Origin: JBPCMN01 sp013695115
Lineage (GTDB): Bacteria; Actinomycetota; Acidimicrobiia; IMCC26256; JACDBD01
Length of the DNA: 35,558 nucleotides
Direction: 5' to 3'
Assembly (NCBI GenBank): GCA_051002235.1
Contig: JBPCMN010000016.1
Location: 1-35,558, forward strand
Below are positions 28,469 through 35,558 of the stretch, piece by piece; the first letter of the stretch is position 1; each line of letters opens with the position of its first letter. The translations under genes and the position numbers were made by a program. Under the pieces are notes generated by a model. The model had not been told where the DNA came from. It searched no databases and saw only the letters and a list, made by a program, of their open reading frames with translations.

Positions 28469-28513
28469 TTTGGCGTCGCCACACCGGAATAGTTCCGGGA
28501 AAGTGACGCCAAA
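28469..28513. repeat. 45-bp nested palindrome, right copy
   Basis: Outer arms TTTGGCGTC (28469-28477) and GACGCCAAA (28505-28513) enclose CCGGAA-TAG-TTCCGG (28484-28498). It is in the same orientation as the copy at 23028-23072. On the minus strand it lies upstream of the AbiEi N-terminal fragment and follows the thioredoxin gene start region by 11 bases or less. The two copies bracket the whole 5.4-kb decayed region. Confidence 0.85.
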
Positions 28514-28524
28514 GCCGTCCCTCG

Positions 28525-28974
28525 CTACAGCGACCCCAGTTCCGGTTCGGGGCTGGTGCCGGGGTGGCGGCACTCGGCGACGGCGGCCCAGAGGTCGGTG
28601 GCGGTGACGGAGCCGACGAACGCGGCGCGCACGACGCCCGCCCCGTCGGCGACGAGGGTCATCGGGATGCCGGAGATGTCGTAGCGACGGTGGAGCTCGC
28701 GCTCGGCCTCGAAGTCGACGTCGCAGACGGCGACGTCCCCGGACTCGAGGACCGCGACCTTGGCGGCGAGGCCGGCGCACCCCTCGCACGTGGTCGACGA
28801 GAACAGCGCGACCAGCCACGGTGTGTCGGGCCGGGGGAAGTCGCCGCGGTCGAGCTGGCGCGGGACCGGGTACACGTCGCGGGGCGGCGGCGCCGGGCGA
28901 CGGCGCTGGAGCACCCATGCCACGCCGAGCGCCGCGACCAGCAGCACCGCCGCGAGGGCCAGGCGCGCCGCCAC
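28525..28974 (-). CDS. Membrane-anchored thioredoxin-like protein
   Basis: This 149-residue protein has an N-terminal anchor (LALAAVLLVAALGVAWVL, 5-22) and a short proline-rich linker, then a thioredoxin fold. The redox motif is CEGC (Cys63, Cys66) in LFSSTTCEGC rather than CGPC, and the cis-proline is Pro104 in ISGIPMT. It probably acts outside the membrane as a disulfide reductase or shuttle. The start is GTG 28974, two bases after the DUF5719 stop, so it is the last gene of a GT2-DUF5719-thioredoxin operon. Substrates may be its operon partners, which is inference. Confidence 0.85.
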   Translation of the reverse strand: MAARLALAAVLLVAALGVAWVLQRRRPAPPPRDVYPVPRQLDRGDFPRPDTPWLVALFSSTTCEGCAGLAAKVAVLESGDVAVCDVDFEAERELHRRYDISGIPMTLVADGAGVVRAAFVGSVTATDLWAAVAECRHPGTSPEPELGSL

Positions 28975-28976
28975 TC

Positions 28977-30521
28977 TCAGCCGCGGATGCCGGGCGCGAG
29001 CGAACGACCGGTGGCGGTCAGCAGCAGGCGCTCGGCGAACACCGGGCCGTCCGCCTGCACCACGAGCACCTGGTCGGAACCGATGCCGAGCTCGGCGAGG
29101 TTGAACGACGTCCGCCCGCCCGGGTCGACGGCGCGCTCGGGCGGGCGGCGGGGCAAGTCGAGGTCGCCCGAGGTGTAAGCGAGCAGGGTCACGGTCACCG
29201 GGTCACGGCTCGGGTTGAGCACCGAGATCACCGCGTCGGCCGCGGTCGAGTCGCCGGTCTCCCCCGCGCCCGCGAACGCCCAGCGGCGCGCCGGGCCGGG
29301 CACGCCGAACTCGAGCGCGGCTCCGCCCTCCGACGCCGCCACCGACGTCAGCAGCTCCTCCGCCACCACGGGGGCGTTGCCGGTGACGCGGACGTCGACG
29401 GCGTACGGCGTCCCGACGGGGACGAGCGTGCCCACGTCGACCGAGGCGACGGATCGCCCGGCCACCGGCACCACCTCGGGCTCGACCGTCTCGTCGCCGT
29501 CGAGGAGCATGCTCACCTCGACCTCGGTGCCGGTGTCGGTGAAGTTCGCCACCGCGACGGTGTGGGTCCGGCCTTCGCCCATCGTGCCGAACGGGAGCGC
29601 CCACGAGTGCGCCGGCGCGGTGGTGCCGAGCGACAGGGTGAGCCCGAGCGGGCCCTCGCTGCCGTCGAACGCGAGGGACTGCTCCGCGACCACCCGTCCG
29701 GTGCGCGCCCGTACCAGCGTGGCCACCTCAGGCTGGCGCCGGACCTGCTCGTGGACGAGCACGGCCACCCGGGACTTGCGGGGCACGACCACGGCCTGCG
29801 CGCCCTCCGGCGTCTGCACCCCGGTGTCGGTGAGGTAGGTGATGTCGACGATGGCGTCGTCGCCGAACGGGTTGAACAGGGCGAGCATCATCTCGGTGCC
29901 GCGCACCGTCGTCCCGCCGGCGAAGTACCACTCCGGCGACGCGGTCCGACTGCACGGTCCCATGGCCAGGTCGCCCCCCCGGGTGATCAGGTGCTCGACC
30001 ACCACTTGACCGCCGAATGCCTCCACGACAACGCCGGGACCGACGAGCGTGGCGTTCGGGGCCAGCTCCTCCTGGGTCTCGGTCAGTTCGGCGAGCTGCA
30101 CCTCGACCTGGCCCCGCGCCGGTACCTGGACGCGCTCGCGAGGCGCCCGCCCGTCGCCACCAGTGAGCGCGGTGACGACCGCCTCGGCCTCCTCGTCGCC
30201 GATGTTGGCGACAAGGATCGTCTCGTCGGCCCGACCACCGACGGTGGCGGTACCCTCGGCGCAGTACCAGGAGACGGAGAGCGCGTCGGCGCTCGGGATG
30301 GTCGGCACCCGATCGGCGGAGGCCGGCGCGGTCGCGGCCTGATCGGGGTCGCCGGACTCGAGCACGACAGCGACGGCGATCGCGGCGGCCACCGCGATCA
30401 CGATCGGCAGCCGGTTGAGGTTCCGGGGAGGGCCGGTGCGGCCAGGAGCGGCGCGCCGAGGAACGGCGCGCGGGGCGGCGGCGCGGCGCCCGCGAGTCTG
30501 CCCCCGACCCGGCTCGGTCAC
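28977..30521 (-). CDS. DUF5719-family exported protein
   Basis: This 514-residue protein has a basic N-terminus (GRGQTRGRRAAAPRAVPRRA), one transmembrane segment (LPIVIAVAAAIAVAVVL, about 37-53), then an all-beta extracytoplasmic region. Repeating blocks include SVSWYCAEGTA, PEWYFAGGTT, SWALPFGTMG and RRWAFAGAGE, each followed by V-x-N-P-like strands, suggesting four related beta-domains. That layout fits DUF5719. The function of the family is unknown. GTG 30521 overlaps the GT2 stop as GTGA, so production is coupled to that membrane glycosyltransferase. The longer frame beyond 30521 is antisense shadow of GT2. Confidence 0.82.
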   Translation of the reverse strand: MTEPGRGQTRGRRAAAPRAVPRRAAPGRTGPPRNLNRLPIVIAVAAAIAVAVVLESGDPDQAATAPASADRVPTIPSADALSVSWYCAEGTATVGGRADETILVANIGDEEAEAVVTALTGGDGRAPRERVQVPARGQVEVQLAELTETQEELAPNATLVGPGVVVEAFGGQVVVEHLITRGGDLAMGPCSRTASPEWYFAGGTTVRGTEMMLALFNPFGDDAIVDITYLTDTGVQTPEGAQAVVVPRKSRVAVLVHEQVRRQPEVATLVRARTGRVVAEQSLAFDGSEGPLGLTLSLGTTAPAHSWALPFGTMGEGRTHTVAVANFTDTGTEVEVSMLLDGDETVEPEVVPVAGRSVASVDVGTLVPVGTPYAVDVRVTGNAPVVAEELLTSVAASEGGAALEFGVPGPARRWAFAGAGETGDSTAADAVISVLNPSRDPVTVTLLAYTSGDLDLPRRPPERAVDPGGRTSFNLAELGIGSDQVLVVQADGPVFAERLLLTATGRSLAPGIRG

Positions 30522-33500
30522 GCCCGCACCTGATGGTCGTCGCGGGGCCGCGTACGCCACCAGACCCACGCCACCCCGGCCCACACCACCGCCTGGAGCG
30601 CAAGCGCGAGGTAGCGCCGCAGCTGACCTCCGTACGTGATCGACACGGACTCGCGGTCGGGAAGCTCGTACCCGTTGGTGAGCCCGAAGGGCTCGACGAC
30701 GTCGAGCTCGCGCCCCGCCGCCCGGGCCGTCCATTCGTCGTCGTACGCCTCGCTCCACAGAAGCGTGCCCGGCCCCGTCGGTTCCGAGTCGCGTACCGGG
30801 CCTTCGACCGACTCGGCCTCGTCGAGCTCGGTGCGGAGCGCGGCGCGCAACGGGTCCTCCGAGTCGAGCGGCAAATCGGCGGCGGCGTCGTCCTCCACTG
30901 TCGCCCGGGTCGCCGCCCAGGCCGCGTTCTCGTAGAGCACCAGGCCCGGTTCGGTGCCGAGCCGCACGAGGTCGGTCTGGGCATCGAGTGCGCCGGTGAC
31001 CACGGCGGGCGGGCGGGCGATGACGTCGGCGCGCGGTCCCACCCGCTCCGGTATAGCGACGAAACGCACGGCCATCGGCGCGAGCAGGTGCCCGAGCCGG
31101 CTGGTCCGGTCGGCGGTGACGAGGTCGAGCGCGTCGCCGACGAGGCGGTCGGCCCGGCGCTCGGGCGCGCGGAACAGCTGGCGGCCGTCGCCGGGACCGT
31201 TCCGCGTCAGGACGTAGCCCACTCCCTCTCCGGTCACCGCCGGATCGAACGGCAACACGGTCGGGTCACCGACCCACAGAATGCGGAAGCCCCCGTCGAC
31301 CTGCTCCGCCCGCAGGAACCCGAGCACCTGGTTCCAGTCTCGGCCGGGCGCGTGCCAGCGGCCGTCAGCGGCGTCGGCGGCGAAGCCGACGACCGAGAGG
31401 GCCAGCCCCAGACCCGCCAGCGCGACCACCGGCTGGCGCCATCCGAAGCGGTACCGGCGCAGCTCGCCCTCGACCAGAGCGGCGACGCCGAGCCCGGCCG
31501 CGAGCGCAAGGCCCAGCGCCGCCAGCGACAACGCCGCTTCCGGCGCCGGGACGGACGTGTCGGACGCGAAGCGCGCCGGGAGCCACACCGCCGCGAAGCC
31601 CACCAGCGCGAGCGCCCAGGCGCGCGCCGCCCAGGCGAGCCGGGGGCCGGTGGCGATGGCGAGCGAGAGCGCGGCCGCGGCCAGGCAGCCGAACGCCGCC
31701 CAGCCGGCGCCGCTCGGCCCGCTCTGGAAGCGCAGCACGTCGGCGAGCGACAGCGACGGGCGGAACGCGAACCCGAGGGCGGCGCCGTCGGCGCCCGGGA
31801 ACTCGAGCGGCCAGGGCACGAGCAGGACGAGCGCGCCCCCGATGGCGGCGAGGGCGACGCCGAGCATCCGCAGGCCGAGGGTGAACCCGCCGGCAGCTGG
31901 GGACGCGAGCAACACCGCGGCGCCCGCGGCCAGCAGCCACAGCGGTGCCGGCGGGAAGAACGCGGTCGCGATCGCGGTGACCACCGCGAGCCCGAGGTAC
32001 AGCCGGATGCGCGACGACCGAACCACGCGGGAGCCGGTCGCACCCCGGATCATCATGGCGACGAGGAAGGGACCGAGGGCGTAGACCACGAGTGGACCGA
32101 GTCGCCCACCGGCGACCGCGTTCCGGGGCACGGGGTTGATGGCGTAGGTGAGGGCCGCGACCCCGGCAGGGCCGGCCGATCCCACCAGGGGCCGGGCAAG
32201 CCGGTACACCCCGAGCGCCCCGAGCGGAAACGCCCCCACGACGACGAGCGTCCGCGCCAGCCCCATCGTCCCCAGCAGCGGGGCGCCGAGCGCGGCCATG
32301 AACGCGAACGCCGGCGGGGCGGCCGCGGGTGAGCCGAGCCCGGTGAAGCGCCACCCGGACGAGTACGTCTCGAGGAGGTCGAACACGCCCGGCCAGGAGG
32401 CGAACGTCCCGACCGCGGGCACGCGCCCGAGGATGAGATCGCGCGATCCGGCCAGGAACAGCACCGCGACGACGAGGCACGCCACCGCCACCGGTTGCCG
32501 CGTGCCCGTGGACGCGGCGTCGACGGCGCTGCGACCGGCCTCCGTCAGCGAGCGCAGGCGTCCCTCGGTGTGGAGGTGGTGCGAGAGGTAGTCGCGCACC
32601 TGTGCGCTCCCGCGCACCTGGAGCTCGCGCAGCTCGCGGTCGTGGACCCGGCGGAGCTCCTGGGCCCGCCTCCGGCTCCGGCGAACATCGCCCAGGTGCC
32701 GCAGGTTCCACCACCATCCGCCGAGCGCGGCGCGGGCCTGTCCTCGCCGCCGGGTGATGATGGAGACGATCGCCTCCCCGAACGCGAGCAGGAGCCCGAC
32801 GGGCACCACCCACAACAGCGACCAGAAGGAGTACGACGTCAGGAGGGCGCGCACCCGGCTGCGCGACTTCGCGCGCGCTTCGGGCCGGTCGACCTTGCCC
32901 CGCTGCTCTGCCGCCTCGCGGTGCCGAACCCGCGCGTCCGGTGCCACCATCACGCGCGCGCCGGCGAGCCGGGCGCGCCAGCACAGGTCGAGGTCCTCGG
33001 CGCCCGGGAATGTGGCGGGATCGAACCCGCCCAGCTCGCGGAACAGGTCGGAGCGCACGAGCATCGCCGCGCTCGAGACGTAGAAGACGTCGCGGACACC
33101 GTCGTGCTGCTCCTGGTCGAGCTCGCCCGGCTCGATCCCGGTGTGGGGGGCGCCGTAGCGGTCGATCGCCCGTCCGACCTCCAGCAGCACCTCGGGATGG
33201 TCGGCCTGCACCAGCTTGGGGCCGACGATGCCGGCGTTCGACCGGTAGGCCTCCTCGATCAGCAGTCGCAGGGCGTCGGGCTCGAGGACCACGTCGTCGT
33301 GGCAGACGAGGAGGAAGGGCACGTCTTCGAGCGCCCCCAGCGCGTTGTTGGCGGCGGCGGCGAAGCCGGCGCCTTCGGCGACGCGGCGCACGAACGCGCC
33401 CGGGAGCGCCCGGTCGATACGTCCGCTGGGGTCCTCGCCCGAGCCCACGTCGACCACCAACGTCGTGAGCCGGGGGTAGTCCTGGTCCGAGAGCGACCTC

Positions 33501-33652
33501 AGCATCTCCTCGAGCCAGGGCCCCGGGTTGCGGGTCACGACCACCGCCAGGACGGCCGGCGCGGCCTCGGTCGCCTCCGAACCGTCCGCCTCGGTGACCT
33601 CCGTGTCCGGGTCCAGGAGCGCGTCCCCGCCCGGCGGTTCCCCTCGCGTCAT
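30518..33652 (-). CDS. GT2 glycosyltransferase fused to a large membrane domain
   Basis: This 1044-residue protein has an N-terminal GT2 (GT-A fold) domain (about 32-265) with AVVVTRNPGPWLEEMLRSLS, the metal-site-like CHDDVVLEPDAL and the GAEDLDLCWRARLAGARVM acceptor segment. One or two helices follow at about 275-305, then a cytoplasmic basic segment and about twelve helices (390-800). An extracytoplasmic tail ends in a helix (about 1010-1030). It probably moves a nucleotide-activated sugar into an envelope polymer. Donor and product are unknown. It begins the operon with DUF5719 and the thioredoxin-like protein. Confidence 0.85.
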   Translation of the reverse strand: MTRGEPPGGDALLDPDTEVTEADGSEATEAAPAVLAVVVTRNPGPWLEEMLRSLSDQDYPRLTTLVVDVGSGEDPSGRIDRALPGAFVRRVAEGAGFAAAANNALGALEDVPFLLVCHDDVVLEPDALRLLIEEAYRSNAGIVGPKLVQADHPEVLLEVGRAIDRYGAPHTGIEPGELDQEQHDGVRDVFYVSSAAMLVRSDLFRELGGFDPATFPGAEDLDLCWRARLAGARVMVAPDARVRHREAAEQRGKVDRPEARAKSRSRVRALLTSYSFWSLLWVVPVGLLLAFGEAIVSIITRRRGQARAALGGWWWNLRHLGDVRRSRRRAQELRRVHDRELRELQVRGSAQVRDYLSHHLHTEGRLRSLTEAGRSAVDAASTGTRQPVAVACLVVAVLFLAGSRDLILGRVPAVGTFASWPGVFDLLETYSSGWRFTGLGSPAAAPPAFAFMAALGAPLLGTMGLARTLVVVGAFPLGALGVYRLARPLVGSAGPAGVAALTYAINPVPRNAVAGGRLGPLVVYALGPFLVAMMIRGATGSRVVRSSRIRLYLGLAVVTAIATAFFPPAPLWLLAAGAAVLLASPAAGGFTLGLRMLGVALAAIGGALVLLVPWPLEFPGADGAALGFAFRPSLSLADVLRFQSGPSGAGWAAFGCLAAAALSLAIATGPRLAWAARAWALALVGFAAVWLPARFASDTSVPAPEAALSLAALGLALAAGLGVAALVEGELRRYRFGWRQPVVALAGLGLALSVVGFAADAADGRWHAPGRDWNQVLGFLRAEQVDGGFRILWVGDPTVLPFDPAVTGEGVGYVLTRNGPGDGRQLFRAPERRADRLVGDALDLVTADRTSRLGHLLAPMAVRFVAIPERVGPRADVIARPPAVVTGALDAQTDLVRLGTEPGLVLYENAAWAATRATVEDDAAADLPLDSEDPLRAALRTELDEAESVEGPVRDSEPTGPGTLLWSEAYDDEWTARAAGRELDVVEPFGLTNGYELPDRESVSITYGGQLRRYLALALQAVVWAGVAWVWWRTRPRDDHQVRA

Positions 33653-33692
33653 TGGCGGTCCAACCTACCAACGGGCCGTTCGCCCGCTGGTT

Positions 33693-33708
33693 CGTGACCG
33701 TGGTCACG
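33693..33708 (+). promoter_or_regulatory. Perfect palindrome CGTGACC-GT-GGTCACG (operator candidate)
   Basis: Seven-base perfect arms around a two-base centre lie five bases upstream of the -35 box of the helical-protein promoter, in the gap divergent to the GT2 operon. The position suits a dimeric activator or a repressor for either direction. The regulator is unknown; the half-site GTGACC is not the Crp half-site TGTGA in exact spacing. Confidence 0.5.
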
Positions 33709-33713
33709 AGTGC

Positions 33714-33742
33714 TTGCAAATGTTTATCGAAAGGCGTACAGT
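33714..33742 (+). promoter_or_regulatory. Sigma-70-type promoter of the helical-protein gene
   Basis: TTGCAA (33714-33719) and TACAGT (33737-33742) are 17 bases apart. The spacer is AT-rich for this genome. The start codon follows 56 bases later. Confidence 0.65.
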
Positions 33743-33798
33743 GGTAAGCAGAGAGCAGAAGAGCAAGCCCACCAACCCCCGGGAGAGTGAGCTCCATC

Positions 33799-34173
33799 AT
33801 GGAGATCCGCAAGACGATCCAGGACGCGGCGTACACGACCGTCGGCGTCGGCGTGCTCGCGAACCAGTGGGCCCAGGTCCGCCGGCGCGAGGCGCAAGCC
33901 GATCTCGAGGCGCAGGCCAAGAAGGCCCGCACCACGATCGAGCGGCAGGCCAAGGACGTGCGTTCGCAGGTCGAGACGGCCACCAAGGACGCCCGGGCCA
34001 AGGCCCGGGAGCTCGGTGCCGAGGTGCGTGAGCGCGTCGAGCCCATCGTGGGCGACGTCAAGGAGCGCGTCGAGCCGCTCGTCGAGCAGCTCCAGACCGT
34101 TCCCGCGCAGGTGAAGTCGGCCGTCGAGGCCGGCGCCGCCCGCGCCCGCGAGCTCGTGGGCCGGGCCGCCTGA
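33799..34173 (+). CDS. Small helical, coiled-coil-rich protein (HBHA/phasin-like)
   Basis: This 124-residue protein has no cysteine and little but A, R, K, E, Q and V. A mildly hydrophobic start (TIQDAAYTTVGVGVLANQWA) precedes about 90 residues of continuous amphipathic helix, with near-repeats RERVEPIVGDV and KERVEPLVEQL in 11-residue register. Such 11-mer repeats occur in apolipoprotein-like and LEA-like proteins, and in mycobacterial heparin-binding haemagglutinin, which associates with lipid surfaces. Function is not assigned. ATG 33799 follows GGGAGA; GTG 33787 is an alternative start. A good promoter and a strong hairpin behind it make it a single-gene transcript. Confidence 0.72.
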   Translation: MEIRKTIQDAAYTTVGVGVLANQWAQVRRREAQADLEAQAKKARTTIERQAKDVRSQVETATKDARAKARELGAEVRERVEPIVGDVKERVEPLVEQLQTVPAQVKSAVEAGAARARELVGRAA

Positions 34174-34200
34174 GCGTCCCGTACCAAGTAAGTCCCCCCT

Positions 34201-34232
34201 GCGCTGCGGCCCCCTTCGGGGGGTCGCAGCGC
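34201..34232 (+). terminator. Hairpin terminator with UUCG loop
   Basis: GCGCTGCG-GCCCCC and GGGGGT-CGCAGCGC make a 14-bp stem (one G-T pair) closed by TTCG, 27 bases after the helical-protein stop. It is very stable. There is no T-run after the stem, so it may stop transcription by structure alone or protect the transcript 3' end. Confidence 0.7.
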
Positions 34233-34258
34233 GCGTAGGCACCACTACGATCACGCAC

Positions 34259-35203
34259 GTGTTGGCAGCGCTCGCGGGTGGGGTGGGGGCAGCGCGGTTC
34301 CTGCGGGGACTGGTGCAGGTGGTGCCGCCCGAGGACGTGACCGTGGTCGTCAACACCGGCGACGACGACTGGTTCCACGGCCTGCTCGTGTGCCCCGACC
34401 TCGACAGTGTCACCTACACGCTGGCCGGCGCCGCGAACCCCGAGACAGGGTGGGGCCTGGCGGGCGAGACGTTCGCGGCGATGGACGCGCTCGACCGGTT
34501 CGGCGCGCCGACGTGGTTCCGCCTCGGCGATCGTGACCTCGCCACCCACCTGTACCGGACACAGCGGCTGCGCGAGGGCGGGGCGTCGCTCTCGGACGTC
34601 GCGGCCGAGTTGGCGGCGGCGTGGGGGGTGCGTGCCCGCCTCGTGCCGATGAGCGACGACCGCGTCGCCACCCGAATCGACGCCAATCTCCCCGGGAGCG
34701 CGGGCGTGACCGAGCTGCGCATGCAGGAGTGGTTCGTCCAGCACCGGTCCGAGCCGCCCGTGGTGGCGGTGCGCTTCGAGGGGGCGGCGGCGGCCGCGCC
34801 CGCGCCGGGGGTGCTGGCCGCGCTCGACGCCGCCGAGACCATCCTCGTGTGCCCGAGCAACCCGGTGATCTCGATCGGCCCCATCCTGGCCGTGCCCGGC
34901 ATCCGCGACGCGCTCGTCCGCCGCCGCGAGCGGGTCGTCGGCGTGAGCCCGATCATCGCCGGCGCGCCGGTGAAGGGCCCGGCCGACCGGCTCATGGGAC
35001 CGCTGGGCATCGAGGTGTCGTGCGTGGGCGTGGCCCGGGCGTACGCCGACTTCTGCGGCACGCTCGTGATCGACGCCGGCGACGCCGGGCGCGCCGCCGA
35101 GGTCGAGGCCCAGGGCGTGCGCGCCGTCGTGGCCGACACCCTGATGCGCGACGCTCGGGTCGCGGCCGCGCTGGCGCGTCACACGCTCGACGCGGTCGCG
35201 TGA
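34259..35203 (+). CDS. cofD: 2-phospho-L-lactate (phosphoenolpyruvate) transferase, F420 synthesis
   Basis: This 314-residue enzyme (FbiA in mycobacteria) joins the lactyl- or phosphoenolpyruvyl-guanosine intermediate to Fo, giving F420-0 or dehydro-F420-0. It begins LAALAGGVGAARFLRGL, has VVVNTGDDDWFHGLLVCPDL, the substrate-site SVTYTLAGAANPETGWGL, and WFRLGDRDLATHLYRT. Later blocks are CPSNPVISIGPILAVPGIR and VGVSPIIAGAPVKGPADRLM. All are characteristic of CofD. The start is GTG 34259; a TTG follows directly and no strong ribosome-binding site is seen. It is followed after 23 bases by cofE, the usual pair. Confidence 0.95.
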   Translation: MLAALAGGVGAARFLRGLVQVVPPEDVTVVVNTGDDDWFHGLLVCPDLDSVTYTLAGAANPETGWGLAGETFAAMDALDRFGAPTWFRLGDRDLATHLYRTQRLREGGASLSDVAAELAAAWGVRARLVPMSDDRVATRIDANLPGSAGVTELRMQEWFVQHRSEPPVVAVRFEGAAAAAPAPGVLAALDAAETILVCPSNPVISIGPILAVPGIRDALVRRRERVVGVSPIIAGAPVKGPADRLMGPLGIEVSCVGVARAYADFCGTLVIDAGDAGRAAEVEAQGVRAVVADTLMRDARVAAALARHTLDAVA

Positions 35204-35226
35204 CCAGGCTCCGGCCGCGCTGACCC

Positions 35227-35558
35227 GTGCCCGAGCTGCGCGTCATCCCCGTCGAGGGGATACCCGAGGTTCATCCCGACGACGTGATCGCCGAGCTCGT
35301 GGTCGCCGCCGCCACCACGCAGGGCACGCCCCTCGCCGACGGCGACTGCCTCGTCGTCACCCAGAAGATCGTGTCGAAGGCCGAGAACCGCCTGGTACCG
35401 CTCGACCCCGACGATCTCGACGCCCGGCGCGCGCTCGTGGAATCGGAGTCGGTCCGCATCGCCCGCCGGCGCGGTGACCTGATCACCAGCGAGACCAGTC
35501 ACGGCTTCGTGTGCGCCAACGCCGGGATCGACCTCTCGAACGTCGCGCACGGATGGGC
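35227..35558 (+). CDS. cofE: F420-0:gamma-glutamyl ligase, N-terminal part (cut by window end)
   Basis: GTG 35227 opens 110 residues to the window edge. They carry the CofE blocks LRVIPVEGIPEVHPDD, LADGDCLVVTQKIVSKAENR and HGFVCANAGIDLSNV, which build the GTP- and metal-binding site. The enzyme adds glutamate tails to F420-0. In mycobacteria the homologue FbiB carries an extra C-terminal nitroreductase domain; whether this one does lies outside the window. An earlier GTG at 35199 stops after seven codons, so 35227 is the start. Confidence 0.93.
   Translation, partial: MPELRVIPVEGIPEVHPDDVIAELVVAAATTQGTPLADGDCLVVTQKIVSKAENRLVPLDPDDLDARRALVESESVRIARRRGDLITSETSHGFVCANAGIDLSNVAHGW

Noticed and set aside
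23028..28513. Classical composite transposon or integrative element
   Set aside because: No transposase, integrase, tRNA or terminal inverted repeats; the 45-bp elements are in direct orientation.
33799..34173. whiB2 upstream of cofD, by analogy with mycobacteria
   Set aside because: The gene here has no cysteines, so it cannot be a WhiB protein.

Overview
The window is high-GC, densely coded bacterial DNA that reads as an actinobacterium. Three things point there: a coenzyme F420 pair (cofD, then cofE cut by the window end), a DUF5719/large GT2 membrane-protein pair, and a gene order (secA, hpf, comF, ahcY, phosphoglucose/phosphomannose isomerase, manB, cofD, cofE) that recalls the Mycobacterium tuberculosis secA1-to-fbiAB region. 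A FlgM-like gene and the absence of mycobacterial envelope genes make a deep-branching class such as Acidimicrobiia my best guess. That placement is inference.

Layout. 1-1240: the N-terminus of an MFS transporter (minus strand, cut by the window start) diverges from a 1-Cys peroxiredoxin. 1241-8102, minus strand: secA, prfB, ftsE, ftsX and a coiled-coil M23 peptidase, joining secretion, translation termination and divisome-controlled wall hydrolysis. 8222-12835, minus strand: comF, a small FlgM-like gene, hpf and an orphan NarL/LuxR-type response regulator, several joined by 4-base GTGA overlaps, followed by a GT-C-like membrane protein. 12876-19945, minus strand: a small zinc-ribbon protein, a very large membrane protein, manB, a Trm112-like protein, a sugar-phosphate isomerase and ahcY. 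20027-23017: a CPBP-family membrane protease diverges from ftsH.

23028-28513 is the unusual part. Two near-identical 45-bp nested palindromes in the same orientation bracket it. Just inside the right one is the N-terminal part of an AbiEi/DUF559-type gene, and just inside the left one is the C-terminal part of the same family. The two parts add up to about one full-length protein (about 307 codons). Between them lie about 4.4 kb of cargo: a broken enoyl-CoA hydratase, a broken dCTP deaminase, an intact small secreted repeat protein, an intact GT-C-like membrane protein, a superoxide dismutase fragment and a hydantoinase A fragment. The simplest reading is one palindrome-flanked AbiEi-DUF559 unit that was split by foreign or rearranged DNA and then decayed.

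28525-35558: a minus-strand operon (GT2 membrane glycosyltransferase, DUF5719 protein, membrane-anchored thioredoxin-like protein) diverges from a small helical protein with a good sigma-70-type promoter and an upstream perfect palindrome. After a strong UUCG hairpin come cofD and partial cofE of F420 synthesis. I saw no rRNA, tRNA, CRISPR array, transposase or integrase.
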